A stretch of 64,000 nucleotides of DNA, taken from the NCBI RefSeq assembly GCF_000165485.1, contig NC_014623.1:887501-951500 (forward strand), given 5' to 3'. The notes under the pieces were generated by a model. The model was not told where the DNA came from, made no database searches, and saw nothing but the letters and a program-made list of their open reading frames with translations. A program made the translations under genes and the position numbers. Shown here one piece after another: positions 18,666 to 29,247 of this stretch; positions within the stretch are counted from its first letter, which is position 1, and each line of letters opens with the position of its first letter. The DNA comes from Stigmatella aurantiaca DW4/3-1 (GTDB lineage Bacteria; Myxococcota; Myxococcia; Myxococcales; Myxococcaceae).

Positions 18666-19297
18666 CAGGGCATCGAGCTTGTTGGCCAGCGCGCTCTTTC
18701 CCGGGTAGAGGTTGGCCAGGGCCTGGCCGTCGTGGGGCACGAGCGTGCTGTCATGCCAGGCATTGCCTTCGGTGAAGCCGCATCCCCAGGTGTTCGGCTT
18801 GAAGTTGGCATCCGGGACGAACCAGGAGCCATCCGATTTCCGGGCCCGGAAGAAACCCACCGAGGGGGAGAAGAGGTGGACGTAGTTCAGCGAGCGGTTG
18901 AGCAGGTATTGCGCCTCGTGGGTCCTGCCCAACTCCTGGGTCATCTGGGAGATGGCGAAGTCATGGAGCGGCTCATGCCCTGGCGGCCCCGGTCCGAGCC
19001 GCTGCTGTAGCGCATCATCGAGTCATAGGCCGCCGGGACGTCGAAGTTGCGCACGCCCTTCAGGTAGGCATCGGCGATGAGCGCATCCGAGCTGGTCCCC
19101 ACCATGCTGTTGGCATAGGCCGGTGCGGACCATTGGAGCCGAGCTCCTGCGCCAGGTTGGACTGGGCTTGCGCCACGCTGATGAACGAGGTGGCGAAGGA
19201 CAATCCCACCTTCTCGGCAGGAGCGTGTGGGCTTGTATTGGTTTTCTCGTCTTCATCTGGAACGGGCCTTTCTGGAGCCGATGGGTGGGGCCAGAGG

Positions 19298-20020
19298 CTA
19301 TTTCATTTTTTCCAGAATGATGGCCAGTTCCTGTTTGTCCGGGAAATAGACGTTGCCGGCGTCCAGGACATGGGGATTGCCATGCGTCATGACGTTGGCC
19401 GCCGGTCTGCGAACGGAGCCGTGATATTCCTTCGCGCCGGACTCCTCCATCAGCTGTCCAATGTTGGATGAACGGATTCCCGCCCCGGGCATGACGATGA
19501 TGCGGTCCCTCGCGGCCTTCACCAACTCCCCCAGGCGTTTGCCTGCCTCGGGAGCGGTGCTGGCCTGACCGGAGGTGAGGACACGCTCGCACCCCACGTC
19601 GATCAGATCCTCCAGGGCTTGGAACATGTCCGGCGTCGCATCGAAGGCGCGGTTACACGTCACACCCATCGGCCCCGCCCGTTCAACGAACTCCTTCATC
19701 AATTCCTTGTCGATCCGTCCATCCCTCTGCTGTGCGCCAATGGAAATCCCATCACAACCGAGTTCGCGGCACACACGGATGTCTTCGTGGATGATGGAGA
19801 TCTCATCGTCGTCATAGTAGTAATTGCCCGCCCGGGGTCTCAGGATGGGATAGAGCTTGATGGACAGCTTTTCCCGCGTCCGCTTGATGGTTCCGTAGCT
19901 CGGGGTGGTTCCCCCCTCGGTGGGATTGTCACACAGCTCCACGCGGTAGGCGCCGGCCTGCTCCGCGATGAGGCATGACTGAAGATTGAATGCGCAGACT
20001 TCAAAAATCGCCTTGGGCAT
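19298..20020 (-). CDS. cutC: CutC family protein
   Basis: 240 residues, full length for the family. The TIM-barrel signatures are present: FEVCAFNLQSCLIAEQAGAY with RVELCDNPTEGGTTPSYG near the N-terminus, KLYPILRPRAGNYYYDDDE, GISIGAQQRDGRID, TCNRAFDATPDMFQALEDL and VLTSGQ. CutC was named for copper homeostasis but its biochemical role is unsettled. No metal-transport gene is adjacent. The gene is visibly less GC-rich than its neighbours, with many AAG/GAT/ATT codons, so it may be a fairly recent acquisition. It follows the GH92 pseudogene on the same strand. Confidence 0.92.
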   Translation of the reverse strand: MPKAIFEVCAFNLQSCLIAEQAGAYRVELCDNPTEGGTTPSYGTIKRTREKLSIKLYPILRPRAGNYYYDDDEISIIHEDIRVCRELGCDGISIGAQQRDGRIDKELMKEFVERAGPMGVTCNRAFDATPDMFQALEDLIDVGCERVLTSGQASTAPEAGKRLGELVKAARDRIIVMPGAGIRSSNIGQLMEESGAKEYHGSVRRPAANVMTHGNPHVLDAGNVYFPDKQELAIILEKMK

Positions 20021-20060
20021 GGTCTCACATCAGACCATTGATTCATCTCCGCCGCTGCCC

Positions 20061-21089
20061 TCAATCCTCTGTCTTTCGTGCATCCGAGGGGGCATGGGGG
20101 TGGCGGCCGAGCAACATCCGAAGCTGCGGTTGCCGTTTCACCGCATCCTGCTTCAGCAGGTGCGCGATGAGGGCGGGGGGCGCGGCGCTCCACCGGGCGA
20201 TGTTCTGGATGAGCAGCGGAGAGCGGTAGGGCCGTCCACACAAGAGCGCCGTGGTCTTGCCATCCACGGGCAGGCCCGAGAGGGACAGCAGACAGCGTCC
20301 TTCCGTGTGGAGGATCAGCTCCACTTTTTCCTCGGAGGGGCCGTTGCTGAACCGCTGGCGCAACATCTCGCGTGCCGTGCGGCGCGTGCCCTCGGGGATG
20401 TCCCGGTCCACCGTCACCTTGTGCAACTCCATCAGCCGCCGGGAGTTCCAGAGCCTCCGGAAGAGGCCTCCGGGCAACTGCGGATTGCGCGCCAGCCAGC
20501 GCCGGACGCCCCCATCGGCCGCGAAGGCCGCCCGCGCACAGACTGCTTCCAGCCCCGCCGGATGGCGATGGTGGCGCGCGATGAGGCGCGCATGGGCCAG
20601 GCCCACCCGAGGATTGTCCAGCAGGGCCTTGAGGACGGCGGGCACCGGGTCGAAGCAAAACGCGGACAGCTCGGGCTCCTCCGCGAGGTGGGCGCGGGCC
20701 TTGCGCTCGTTCTCGGCCAGCGGGTGAAGCCGCGTCTCGAAGAGCTGACGGAAGTTGCCCTGGGCGTCCGGGGGCTCCTCGTCCTCTGGTTCGGCTTCGG
20801 CGGTTGCCGGGGGCTCCGGTTCCGGAAGAGGGTCTTCGGTGGAATCCCTGGAAGCAGGCGCTGGTGCAGTGCGTTGTTCCGAAGAGACGGGCGCCGGTTG
20901 GATGGCTCCCTGCTCCACGAGCCGGTCCAGGATGGCCCGGAGGCGCTCGGGCGGAAGCCCGGTGAGCGCTGGCAGATGGCTGGCGGCCGTGCCACCATCC
21001 AGCCGAGAGAGAACGAAACCCTCTTCGGCCGAGAGGGACAGGCGTTTGAGGTCCACCGTGAGGTTGGGCTTCGGAGTCCAGTCAACCAT
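20061..21089 (-). CDS. Uncharacterised myxobacterial protein with N-terminal helix-turn-helix-like region
   Basis: 342 residues from ATG 21089; ATG 21107 is possible but would overlap the divergent gene start. Residues 1-65 ([23 protein letters not shown], then [23 protein letters not shown]) look like the winged-helix/DUF4388-associated module seen in many myxobacterial regulators. A Pro/Glu-rich linker (about 65-110) leads to a helical domain of about 230 residues with regularly spaced [15 protein letters not shown], then [17 protein letters not shown], which resembles HEAT- or leucine-rich-variant-type repeats. No enzymatic motif. Function unknown. Confidence 0.65.
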   Translation of the reverse strand: MVDWTPKPNLTVDLKRLSLSAEEGFVLSRLDGGTAASHLPALTGLPPERLRAILDRLVEQGAIQPAPVSSEQRTAPAPASRDSTEDPLPEPEPPATAEAEPEDEEPPDAQGNFRQLFETRLHPLAENERKARAHLAEEPELSAFCFDPVPAVLKALLDNPRVGLAHARLIARHHRHPAGLEAVCARAAFAADGGVRRWLARNPQLPGGLFRRLWNSRRLMELHKVTVDRDIPEGTRRTAREMLRQRFSNGPSEEKVELILHTEGRCLLSLSGLPVDGKTTALLCGRPYRSPLLIQNIARWSAAPPALIAHLLKQDAVKRQPQLRMLLGRHPHAPSDARKTED

Positions 21090-21105
21090 GAGGGAGAACG
21101 CTTCC

Positions 21106-21479
21106 ATGTCCGAGCGCATTGCGACCTACGCCGAGTTCTGGCCGTTCTATCTGCGTGAACACTCGAAGCCTGTCACGCGCTGGCTGCATTTCGTGGGCAC
21201 CTCGCTGGGGCTGGGGATCGCCGTCACCGCCGTGAGGTTGGGCAAGGGCTCGCTCATTCCCGCCGCCCTCGTGAGTGCCTATGGCCTGGCCTGGGTGGGG
21301 CACTTCGGCATCGAGAAGAACCGGCCCGCCACCTTCAAGTACCCCCTCTGGTCGTTCATCTCCGACTTCCGGATGCTGGGGCTGATGGCCGTGGGCCAAC
21401 TCGGTCCTCACCTGGAGCGGGCCCGGGCGGGAGCGCTCCCGCCCCCCGTCCCGGCCGCCGTGGAAGGCGGGAAGGCCGT

Positions 21480-21483
<4 letters not shown>
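21106..21483 (+). CDS. DUF962/Mpo1-like small membrane protein
   Basis: 125 residues, ATG after GGGAG at 9 nt. The family motif [21 protein letters not shown] is at residues about 14-34, followed by two to three TM helices and [31 protein letters not shown] split between them. The yeast homologue Mpo1 is a dioxygenase in fatty acid alpha-oxidation that uses conserved histidines; His19, His27 and the His in VGHFGIEKN are all present here. It is plausibly an iron-dependent lipid oxidase, but bacterial members are little studied. Confidence 0.85.
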
Positions 21484-22136
<653 letters not shown>

Positions 22137-22201
22137 GCCCCAGTGTTAGCCACCTGGCGGCCGGTTTTCATCTTCTTGGTATGGGGTACGGTGCAGGCGT
22201 C

Positions 22202-23878
22202 ATGCTCCGCGTTCTCCATTGGCCGCTCCTTCTCTTGCTTCTGCCCACATGGGCCCTTGCCCAAGGGCCGAAGGAACCCAAGAAGGAGCCCAAGCCCAGG
22301 CCCCCGGTCGACTGCAAGCTCGCAGGGCCCCAGCGCGCCGCCCAGTTCTCCGCGGAGGCGCTGCCTGGCCGGCCGCTCTCCGAGCGGTATGCCGAATACG
22401 TAGGCACGTGTGGGCTCGATGACGTGGTGGCCCTGACGCAGCAGCTCGTTCGCTTCAAGACGGTGAGCGGTGAGCTTCCCGCGGCCAAGAGCCCCGGCGT
22501 CGCCGCCCTGGGCCGCTTCTTGCGGAAGTGGGCCCAGGCCCACGGTTTCGATTACCGGGTGGTCGGGAACCAGGACGTGTTCGAGCTGTCCTGGGGCACG
22601 GATGCGCCCCACCTGGGGCTCCTCTTCCACGCGGATGTCGCCCCCGCGACCGCGTCCGAGTGGAGGCATGACCCGTTCGATCCCCAGGTGATGGAGGGGA
22701 AGCTCTATGGCCGGGGGGTCAGCGACGGCAAGGGGCCCCTCGCCACGGCACTCGTCTCACTGGCCATGGCCCAGGAGATGGGTTTGAAGCCGTGGAAGGG
22801 CCGGGTGCTCGTCCTCATCGGCAATGGCGAGCAAGGGGGGCGCAAGGGGATGGCGCACTATGTCCAGACCCAGCCACTGCCCACCCACGCCGTCTCCGTG
22901 GATGCGGAGTACCCCGTCGTGGTGGCGCAGTCCGGCTTCGCCGTCCTGAACCTGGAGGCGCCCCTGCGCGCGCGGGAGGAGAAGGATTCCGGACGGCTGG
23001 TGGCCGTCGATGCCTCCGCCGGGGAGGGGCTCACCCTGGTTCCAGCCTCCGCCTCCCTGGAGTTGTTGCCCGCCCAGGGCACTTCGTCCGAGCAGGGGCT
23101 CGCGCTGGTCCAGAAAGCCCTGGAGGCGGTCCGCCGGGAGCGGCCCTCGCTTGCCGCCGAGGTGAAGCTCCGCTTGGTGCCCGGTGTCGCGGCCGGTTCG
23201 CGCATCGTTCTTTCCGTGCGGGGACGGACCGCTCCCTCCGCGCAGCCGGAAAAAGGGCAGAATGCGCTCTGGGATCTGTCGGTCATCGCTGGGCAGTTGC
23301 CCCTGTCGGAGAACGGCCTCTCGGCGATGCTGCGGACGATTGCCCGCAGGTTGGAGGGGGACCATTACGGGGAGCGCCTGGGCATCGCCGGTCAGGACCT
23401 GCTCATGGGGCCTCTCGTCGTGGCGCCCACCCTGCTCCAGGTGAAGGATGGAAAGGTGTCCCTGCGCCTTCACCTGCACCGGCCTCGCAATGAGGAGGGC
23501 ACCGAGGATTTCCACAAGGGGCTCGACCATGCCGTGGCGCTCATCACCCAGGAGACCGATGGGTGGGTGAAGGAGGGGGGAGGCCGTGTCGTGGGAGAGC
23601 CCTATCTGGCGAACACCTCCGGGCCGCTCGTCGCGAAGTTGCTGGAGGTCTACAAGCTCCAGCGTGGGATGGGCGAAGGGGTCAAGCCCATCTCCTTCCG
23701 GGGAGAGACCGATGCCCGGCTGTTTCCCCGGGGGGTGGACTTTGGTCCCCGCCTGCCCGGTGAGCCCCGCCTGGGCCAGGCCCCCGATGAGTTCATCTCC
23801 CTGGAGCGCCTGGCCCTGAACACCCGGATGCTCGCCGCGGCCTTGCAGGCCCTGGTCTTCTCGCCGAATGCACCCTGA
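22202..23878 (+). CDS. Exported M20-family metallopeptidase with atypical Glu-Gln active-site pair
   Basis: 558 residues with a signal peptide ([13 protein letters not shown]) and an 11-residue Lys/Pro-rich spacer. M20 landmarks are present: FHADVAP (His metal ligand plus Asp), [10 protein letters not shown] (bridging Asp) and [11 protein letters not shown]. In most M20 enzymes the last motif has EE, the catalytic Glu followed by a metal-ligand Glu; here it is EQ. The C-terminal [15 protein letters not shown] and [11 protein letters not shown] segments match the PepV/carnosinase-like group. It likely hydrolyses peptides in the periplasm if the Gln still allows metal binding. An ATG at 22181 is an alternative start. 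Confidence 0.82.
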   Translation: MLRVLHWPLLLLLLPTWALAQGPKEPKKEPKPRPPVDCKLAGPQRAAQFSAEALPGRPLSERYAEYVGTCGLDDVVALTQQLVRFKTVSGELPAAKSPGVAALGRFLRKWAQAHGFDYRVVGNQDVFELSWGTDAPHLGLLFHADVAPATASEWRHDPFDPQVMEGKLYGRGVSDGKGPLATALVSLAMAQEMGLKPWKGRVLVLIGNGEQGGRKGMAHYVQTQPLPTHAVSVDAEYPVVVAQSGFAVLNLEAPLRAREEKDSGRLVAVDASAGEGLTLVPASASLELLPAQGTSSEQGLALVQKALEAVRRERPSLAAEVKLRLVPGVAAGSRIVLSVRGRTAPSAQPEKGQNALWDLSVIAGQLPLSENGLSAMLRTIARRLEGDHYGERLGIAGQDLLMGPLVVAPTLLQVKDGKVSLRLHLHRPRNEEGTEDFHKGLDHAVALITQETDGWVKEGGGRVVGEPYLANTSGPLVAKLLEVYKLQRGMGEGVKPISFRGETDARLFPRGVDFGPRLPGEPRLGQAPDEFISLERLALNTRMLAAALQALVFSPNAP

Positions 23879-23884
23879 GCGCGC

Positions 23885-25933
23885 TCACGCACGGTTGTGC
23901 GGCCAGCGCACCTCGAAGCAGGTGCCCTTCTCCGCGCTGGAGTGAGCCTCCACCTCCCCCCCATGTGCCTGGGCGAGTTGCCGCACGATGTGGAGGCCCA
24001 GCCCCAGGCTTCGTTTTCCGCCGCGCCCCTCGTGGGGGCGCTGGTCCGAGGGGCGCCGCTTGAAGGGATCGAACAGGTGCGGCAGTTGTTCCGGGGGAAT
24101 GGGCTCGCCCTGGTTCCAGACCTCCATCCTCACGTGGGCGCCTTCATCCCGGATCACGGTCCGCACAGGGGTCTCCTCGCTCCCGTGCTGAAGGGCGTTG
24201 AACACCAGGTTGCCCAGCACCTGGGACACCCGGTCCGGATCCCACGAGCCCGAGGTGTCTCCCTGCACCTCGAGCAGGAGCTGGCGCTGAGGGAAGGTCG
24301 CCTGCAACTCATCGAGTGCATTGCGGCACACCTCGCCCATGTTCATGGGCTGGCACGTCACCGGAATGCCTCCGCCCAACCGGCTGCGGGTGAAGTCCAG
24401 GATGTCGTCGATCATCCGGCCCATGCGGGCGCCACTGCGGCGGATGCGCTCCACCGCCTGCCGTCCCCGGGCATCCAGGCTCTTCTGCCGGGAGAGCTGG
24501 TAGGCGGAGGCGTTGATGGCGCTCAGCGGGTTGCGCAGGTCGTGCCCGAGCACGGCCAGGAGTTGCTCGCGGAAGGAGACGGCCTGCTCCAGCGCGCGTT
24601 CGGCCTCCTTGCGCACGGTGATGTCGACCACCACGTCCCCCACCCCCAGCAGCTCCCCAGTCGAGGCCCGGACCGGAAAGAGGCTGATCAGCCACGTGTG
24701 GCCCGGGAGGTACTCGGACCCGATGGGGGTGGACAGCTCGAAGTGCTCGATGGGCTCCCCGGTCTCCAGAACCTTTCGGATCAGCGGCTCCAGGCTCGTG
24801 GCGATGAAGGGGTTCACCCTGTCGCGGAAGGCGCAGCCCAGGTGCTCCTGCACCGAGGCCCCATTGAGCTTCGCCAGCACTTCGTTGATGCGCGTGAAGC
24901 ACAGCTGCCGGTCCAGGATGGCGATGCCCATGGTCGAGCTGTCCAGCAGCCCGTCGAGCATCGCCAGGGAGCGCTGGGCGGTCTCTCGCGCGGCCAGCTC
25001 GCGGGCGCGCAGTTGGGCCTGGATGATGAGCGACGTGGCCCGGGAGGCCATGGTCCGGAAGAGCAGGGTGTCCGCCTCGGAGAAGGCATGGGTGGTGCGA
25101 GAGCCCATGTGCGCCACGCCCACGAGCTTCCCGCCTTCCTGCAAGGGCACCCCGTAGAGGGCGAGCAGGCCCAGGCGCCGGGCGTCCTCGTCCTGCACTC
25201 CCTCCAAGGCCGGCCGCACCGCCATGGGCTGACGCCCGGCGGCGATCCGGCCCGCGAAGCTCTTGCCTCCGCGCAAGCGCAGGCCCAGCGATTTCTCCGC
25301 GCCCAAGCCCAGCGCCGCCCGGACCTGGAGGCCATCGCCCTCGCACAGGAGGATGGTGGCGGAGTCCACCTGGAGGCTGGTTTCCATCAACAGGCAGAGC
25401 AGCCGGTGCAGCAGGGTCTCCATGTCCGGGCTGTCCATCGCCGCCTGCATCATCCCGTCCAGCGCGTTCATCGTGCGCTCACGCAGCCGGGTGTAGCTGA
25501 GCATCGCCCGGCTCAAGCTCTGGTCGAGCAGCTCCTCCAACAGGGCCAGGGCGCTGGGAGAAGGACGGAGGGCCGCGGCCGCGAGCTGCTGGAGGATGCA
25601 GCGGCGCAGCAGGCCATACTCGCTGGCGAGTTCATGGATGTCGAAGCCCTGATCCAGCCGCGCGAAGGCGTGCATGTCGGAGAGAATGCACGGCAGTTGG
25701 ATGGGGACCCCGTGCTCCGTGTGGGCCAGCGCCTCGGTGATGCCCTCCAGCAGCGAGGGGATGTGGTGGACGGGCGGAGTGCCCTGGGCGCTCCGGTGGG
25801 AGTGCAGGGCATGGGTGGTGTTTTGCCACCGGGCGAGGATGTGCTGGTGGTGATCGCGGAGAAAAGCAGCCAGCCGGAGGGGTTCGTCCCGTTCTTTCCC
25901 GGAGGTGTCCCTCGCTGGCTCCTGCTCGAACAT
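23885..25933 (-). CDS. GAF-PAS sensor histidine kinase
   Basis: 682 residues from ATG 25933, 6 nt after GGAGG. Order: an N-terminal helical RsbR-like sensing region (about 1-155), a GAF domain (about 165-320), a PAS domain (about 330-440), a HisKA domain with the phospho-acceptor His in LAVLGHDLRNPLSAI, and a HATPase domain with GNLVFNALQHG (N box) and GLGLHIVRQLAQAHGG (G box). No TM helix, so it is cytoplasmic. No response regulator is adjacent; it is an orphan kinase. The bases at 25934-26216 hold no gene and serve as the divergent promoter region. Confidence 0.9.
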   Translation of the reverse strand: MFEQEPARDTSGKERDEPLRLAAFLRDHHQHILARWQNTTHALHSHRSAQGTPPVHHIPSLLEGITEALAHTEHGVPIQLPCILSDMHAFARLDQGFDIHELASEYGLLRRCILQQLAAAALRPSPSALALLEELLDQSLSRAMLSYTRLRERTMNALDGMMQAAMDSPDMETLLHRLLCLLMETSLQVDSATILLCEGDGLQVRAALGLGAEKSLGLRLRGGKSFAGRIAAGRQPMAVRPALEGVQDEDARRLGLLALYGVPLQEGGKLVGVAHMGSRTTHAFSEADTLLFRTMASRATSLIIQAQLRARELAARETAQRSLAMLDGLLDSSTMGIAILDRQLCFTRINEVLAKLNGASVQEHLGCAFRDRVNPFIATSLEPLIRKVLETGEPIEHFELSTPIGSEYLPGHTWLISLFPVRASTGELLGVGDVVVDITVRKEAERALEQAVSFREQLLAVLGHDLRNPLSAINASAYQLSRQKSLDARGRQAVERIRRSGARMGRMIDDILDFTRSRLGGGIPVTCQPMNMGEVCRNALDELQATFPQRQLLLEVQGDTSGSWDPDRVSQVLGNLVFNALQHGSEETPVRTVIRDEGAHVRMEVWNQGEPIPPEQLPHLFDPFKRRPSDQRPHEGRGGKRSLGLGLHIVRQLAQAHGGEVEAHSSAEKGTCFEVRWPHNRA

Positions 25934-26216
25934 CGCACCCTCCAGCCGCAGGGGACGGTTGGCCCTGGCCCCTGAGCACTGGGCATGGTGCACGATGGTG
26001 TCTTCCACACCGGAAGATACAGGAGCAGCCAAGGCAAGGCTGCCAGGGCCGAGACCTCCGGAAGCTTTGAGGGGACGCCTCCCATGCCTGTCCGTCCACG
26101 ACCTTGGGACGGGGGTGTCTTCGCCAGGAGGCGCCGGGCTCATGGCTGAAAATGGGTCGTGTCTCCCCAATGAGGAGGTGGGGACTTCCCGAGTGCTCGG
26201 TTAGGGTTCATGGCAG

Positions 26217-27176
26217 ATGAGCACTCTTCTGCTGCGCCGTTCCGATGTGGTCCGGAATCTTCAATCCCTCGTCTTGCTCTCGGACATGCGGGAGGCTTTC
26301 CGCACGGATGCGCTTGCCCGCACGGTGGCCCCTCAGCGCACCCGGGCCCTTCTGCACGCGGAGGGCTCCACCAGCGTGCTCTTTCCAGGCAGTCTGCCCG
26401 GCGTGCCGGCCTACACCGTGAAGGTTCAAGCCCGGTTTTCTCCGCAAGCCTCCGGGGCCCAAGGGGTGCTCCAACTCCACGACCTGGCGTCTGGGGGCTT
26501 GCTGGCCCTCATGGACTCGGTGCACCTCACCAACGTGCGCGATGGCGTGCTGGGAGCGCTGGCCGCGGATGTCCTGGCCAGGCCGGATGCCCGCCGCGTG
26601 GCGCTCCTGGGCGCGGGTCCCCAGGCGGTGCTTCAGCTCAAGTCGCTGCGGCTGGTGCGGACGCTGAGCCAGGCGTTCGTGTACGACGCGGACCCGGTGC
26701 TCACCGCCGCCTTCGCCACGCGCATGTACCAGGAGCTGTCCTTGCCGGTCCGGATGGCGGGTTCCGTGCAGGAAGCGGTGGGGGAGGCGGACATCGTCGT
26801 GATGCTGGGGGGGAGCCGCCCCGGGGCGCTCCTGCCGGAGATGCTGCGGCCAGGCACGCACCTCACCCTGCTGAGCACCGAGGAGTCCGGGAAAGGGGAC
26901 CTCTCTCCGGAACTCCTCCAGCGCGCCACCTTCGTTTGCGATCACCGGGGGCAAGCGGTGTCGGGGGGGCTGGGGGGCGCCGGCATTGCCGAGGACGCCA
27001 TCCACGCGGAGCTGGGAGAGATCATCGCGGGGCTGCGGCCCGGGCGCACCTCGCCGGAGCAGGTCACGGTCTTCGGCGGGGTGGGACTGCCCTTTCAAGA
27101 CCTGGCGGCTGCCTGGCACGTCTACCTGGCGGCACAGGGGGATGAGGACGTGCAGCGGATGGACTTCGGTACCTGA
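26217..27176 (+). CDS. Ornithine cyclodeaminase/mu-crystallin family protein
   Basis: 319 residues. The family core is present: YTVKVQARFSP, then LMDSVHLTNVRDGVLGALAADVLARP (the Arg region that binds substrate carboxylate) and the dinucleotide motif VALLGAGPQAVLQL. The C-terminus has VFGGVGLPFQDLAAAWHVY, as in the family. Members reduce imines or deaminate amino acids with NAD(P). The family Asp in the substrate pocket is expected near DIVV or FQDLA. The substrate is not determined by context; it stands next to an orphan kinase and a small membrane protein. Confidence 0.85.
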   Translation: MSTLLLRRSDVVRNLQSLVLLSDMREAFRTDALARTVAPQRTRALLHAEGSTSVLFPGSLPGVPAYTVKVQARFSPQASGAQGVLQLHDLASGGLLALMDSVHLTNVRDGVLGALAADVLARPDARRVALLGAGPQAVLQLKSLRLVRTLSQAFVYDADPVLTAAFATRMYQELSLPVRMAGSVQEAVGEADIVVMLGGSRPGALLPEMLRPGTHLTLLSTEESGKGDLSPELLQRATFVCDHRGQAVSGGLGGAGIAEDAIHAELGEIIAGLRPGRTSPEQVTVFGGVGLPFQDLAAAWHVYLAAQGDEDVQRMDFGT

Positions 27177-27269
27177 GGCTGGAGGGCAGGCGGACAGGCA
27201 TCGGCTCCAGGGGGGGGTGTGGTGGCCGGCTGGTGGCCGCGGGCCCATCTTCCCCCCTGGAGGTGGCGC

Positions 27270-27566
27270 ATGCTTCTGGTGGGTTTCATGGCAACGCGCA
27301 CGGGGCGCTGGGTCCGCATTCTGACGGGGGCCGGCATGGTGCTGGGAGGAATCGCCGCGGGAAGTCCGCGGGGGGCCGTGGTGGCGCTCGCGGGACTGGC
27401 GCCCTTGGTCTCGGGGGCCCTGGACGTGTGCCTGCTCGCCGCGCTCTCGGGGCATTCCGTTCGCGGCGCGGACATCCGGCGCCGCCTGGGCCTCAAGGAC
27501 GATGAGCCTCTTTTGAGGCGCGCCCTGCCACGGCCCTCTGCCCGCGCCATCATGTACCTGCACTGA
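27270..27566 (+). CDS. Small DUF2892-like inner-membrane protein
   Basis: 98 residues from ATG 27270 after GGAGGTGG. TGRWVRILTGAGMVLGG is the typical opening of the DUF2892 (YgaP TM-type) fold, followed by a second TM (AVVALAGLAPLVSGALDVCLLAAL) and a basic C-terminal tail. No rhodanese domain is present. Function unknown. Confidence 0.65.
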   Translation: MLLVGFMATRTGRWVRILTGAGMVLGGIAAGSPRGAVVALAGLAPLVSGALDVCLLAALSGHSVRGADIRRRLGLKDDEPLLRRALPRPSARAIMYLH

Positions 27567-27592
27567 GGAGGGCCCCGCCGCGCGGCGAGGGC

Positions 27593-28270
27593 TCAGCGGA
27601 CCACGAAGGGGATGCCCAGTTCGCCGAACGTCTCCCCCGTGTGCGCGTCCACGAGCCGCGTCTGAAGGGTGACCTGGCTTTCCCGGTCGGCGATGCCCTG
27701 GAAGTACAGGAACCCGGAGACGCTGCCCCCCGGCGCCAGGGTGCCTTCCGGAAGGGCCTTTTTCAGCATGTCCTGGGTGGGCAGGGGCTCGTGGCACCGG
27801 ATGGCGCGCGTGTAGTTCGGATCATAGAAAGGATCGTAGAAGGGGCCGAGTCCCCAGGGCCGCAGCCCCATCCCGCGCCGCCATCCCCACGAGGCATGCC
27901 AGTGGAGGGGCACCGCGGGGACGCTGCAAAGGGGCTCGGACTCCGTGGCCTCCTTCAAGCTCAGGGGCGGCAGCGCCGTGTACTCGAAGCGCGAGCCCCC
28001 CATCAGGCCGAACTGCTCGTAGCGGATGCGCAGGGGCCGGTTGCCCAGGTTCTCCAGGCGGACCTCCACGGGCGTCAGCCGCTGATCCAGGTTGCCGGGC
28101 TGGCCTTTCCACGCCGCTCCATCCGCCACGAGCTTGATTCCCGCCTGCTCGGTGACGGCGGCGTTCGGCTCCTGCGCGAGCGCCTGGGCATCGGACCGGG
28201 GCTGAAGCTGCGTCCTGGGAATGCAGCCCACGAAGGCCAGGGCTGCCACCACGCCGAACCACGCACGCAT
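27593..28270 (-). CDS. Hypothetical lipoprotein
   Basis: 225 residues with a lipoprotein signal (AALAFVGC). The body is beta-rich (VEVRLENLGNRPLRIRYEQFG, then LAPGGSVSGFLYFQ) and resembles a two-layer sandwich that might bind a ligand or act as an assembly factor. A Trp/Gly/Tyr/Pro-rich low-complexity loop lies near residues 120-150 (GWRRGMGLRPWGLGPFYDP). I do not recognise a family. Its start lies 53 bases from the stop of a convergent NmrA-like gene, with no operon partner. Confidence 0.65.
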   Translation of the reverse strand: MRAWFGVVAALAFVGCIPRTQLQPRSDAQALAQEPNAAVTEQAGIKLVADGAAWKGQPGNLDQRLTPVEVRLENLGNRPLRIRYEQFGLMGGSRFEYTALPPLSLKEATESEPLCSVPAVPLHWHASWGWRRGMGLRPWGLGPFYDPFYDPNYTRAIRCHEPLPTQDMLKKALPEGTLAPGGSVSGFLYFQGIADRESQVTLQTRLVDAHTGETFGELGIPFVVR

Positions 28271-28323
28271 TGGAAACGTCCTCCTGGGGGAAATCTACTC
28301 ACCCCCCGAGGAGGACGCTGGCC

Positions 28324-29247
28324 TCAGTGCGAAGGGGGATGATCGTCTGGCTCCAGAAAGGGGGTGGGGCGGGGAGCCTCGGGCATGAAGCTCCAGTCCT
28401 GACCCCGGGACCACTCCTCGAAGGTGTGCCACCCCAGCGCCGGGTACGTGTGCCTCAAGGTGAGGATGTCCGCGTGGTACCCCACGCGTTCCAGCCACGC
28501 ATACATCCGGGCCATGTCGTCGCTGCGCTCCTGGAGGAAGTCGAGCGGCAGCTGCTGGTAGTGGAGCCGGTGGCCGCTCGCGTACGAGAGCAGGTCGGTG
28601 GCTTGCTGCCCGGTCACCTCGTCCGAGGCGATGTCGATGCGCTGGCCGATGAACTCCTCGGGATCCAAGAAGACCTGGACGGTGAAGGCGGCGAGATCCT
28701 CCAGGGACACCATCTGGAGCCCCCGGCTGGGGGACAGCCCCATGGCGAGGATGCCGGCGGCGAGCCCCTCGCGGAACATGGGCCCCATGAAGTTCTCCAT
28801 GAAGAAGGTGGGGCCCAGGATGGTGTAGGGCACCCGCGAGTGGCGCAGGTAATGCTCCACCTCGTGCTTGCTGTCGAAGTGCGGAATGCCGGTGAGCTGG
28901 TCCGCCCCCGCCACGGAGGAGTAGACGAAGTGTTTCACCCCCGCCCTCCGGGCCGCGTCCACGAGGTGGGCGCCGTGCCGGACTTCGGCCTCGGTGCCTT
29001 GCTCGAAGGGGGTGGCCATGGCGTAGACGGACGTGACGCCCCGGGCGGCCTTCTCCAGGGAGCTCATGTCGTCGAAGTCACCCATGACCAGGTGCGCGCC
29101 CCGTTTGTGCAGGGCCTGTGCGGCGGGCGAGTCCGGGTCGCGGGTGAGCGCGACCACGCGGTGCCCTCGATCCAGGAGCTGGCGCGCCAGGGCGCCACCT
29201 TGCTGGCCGGTAGCCCCAGTCACCAGAACCGATAGAAGCGAGTCCAT
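28324..29247 (-). CDS. NmrA-like NAD(P)-binding protein
   Basis: 307 residues from ATG 29247, 7 nt after GGAGG. The N-terminal Rossmann motif is VLVTGATGQQGGALARQLL (G-x2-G-x2-G), followed by RVVALTRDPDSPAAQ and VMGDFDD, then the NmrA/HSCARG pattern VKHFVYSSVAGADQ and SKHEVEHYLRHSRVPYTIL. The atypical SDR family lacks the Tyr-Lys pair, so it more likely senses or reduces with NADP(H) than acts as a classical SDR. No neighbouring operon. Confidence 0.88.
   Translation of the reverse strand: MDSLLSVLVTGATGQQGGALARQLLDRGHRVVALTRDPDSPAAQALHKRGAHLVMGDFDDMSSLEKAARGVTSVYAMATPFEQGTEAEVRHGAHLVDAARRAGVKHFVYSSVAGADQLTGIPHFDSKHEVEHYLRHSRVPYTILGPTFFMENFMGPMFREGLAAGILAMGLSPSRGLQMVSLEDLAAFTVQVFLDPEEFIGQRIDIASDEVTGQQATDLLSYASGHRLHYQQLPLDFLQERSDDMARMYAWLERVGYHADILTLRHTYPALGWHTFEEWSRGQDWSFMPEAPRPTPFLEPDDHPPSH

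Larger units (their letters stand above)
18085..19220 (-). pseudogene. Decayed GH92 (alpha-1,2-mannosidase family) gene
   Basis: Pieces of one GH92 protein lie in order on the minus strand but in different frames: EKVGLSFATSFISVAQAQ near 19150-19215, AYANSMVGTSSDALIADAYL and GVRNFDVPAAYDSMM near 19020-19110, then RSLNYVHLFSPSVGFFRARK and GFTEGNAWHDSTLVPHDGQ at 18663-18944, and finally YLFSTMGFYPVSVGRPEYA to the C-terminus below 18415. Sequence usual between these pieces is missing, at least one frameshift lies near 19115 and another near 18980, and a 245-bp element splits the last two pieces. A functional member would trim alpha-mannosides outside the cell; this copy cannot. Confidence 0.8.
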
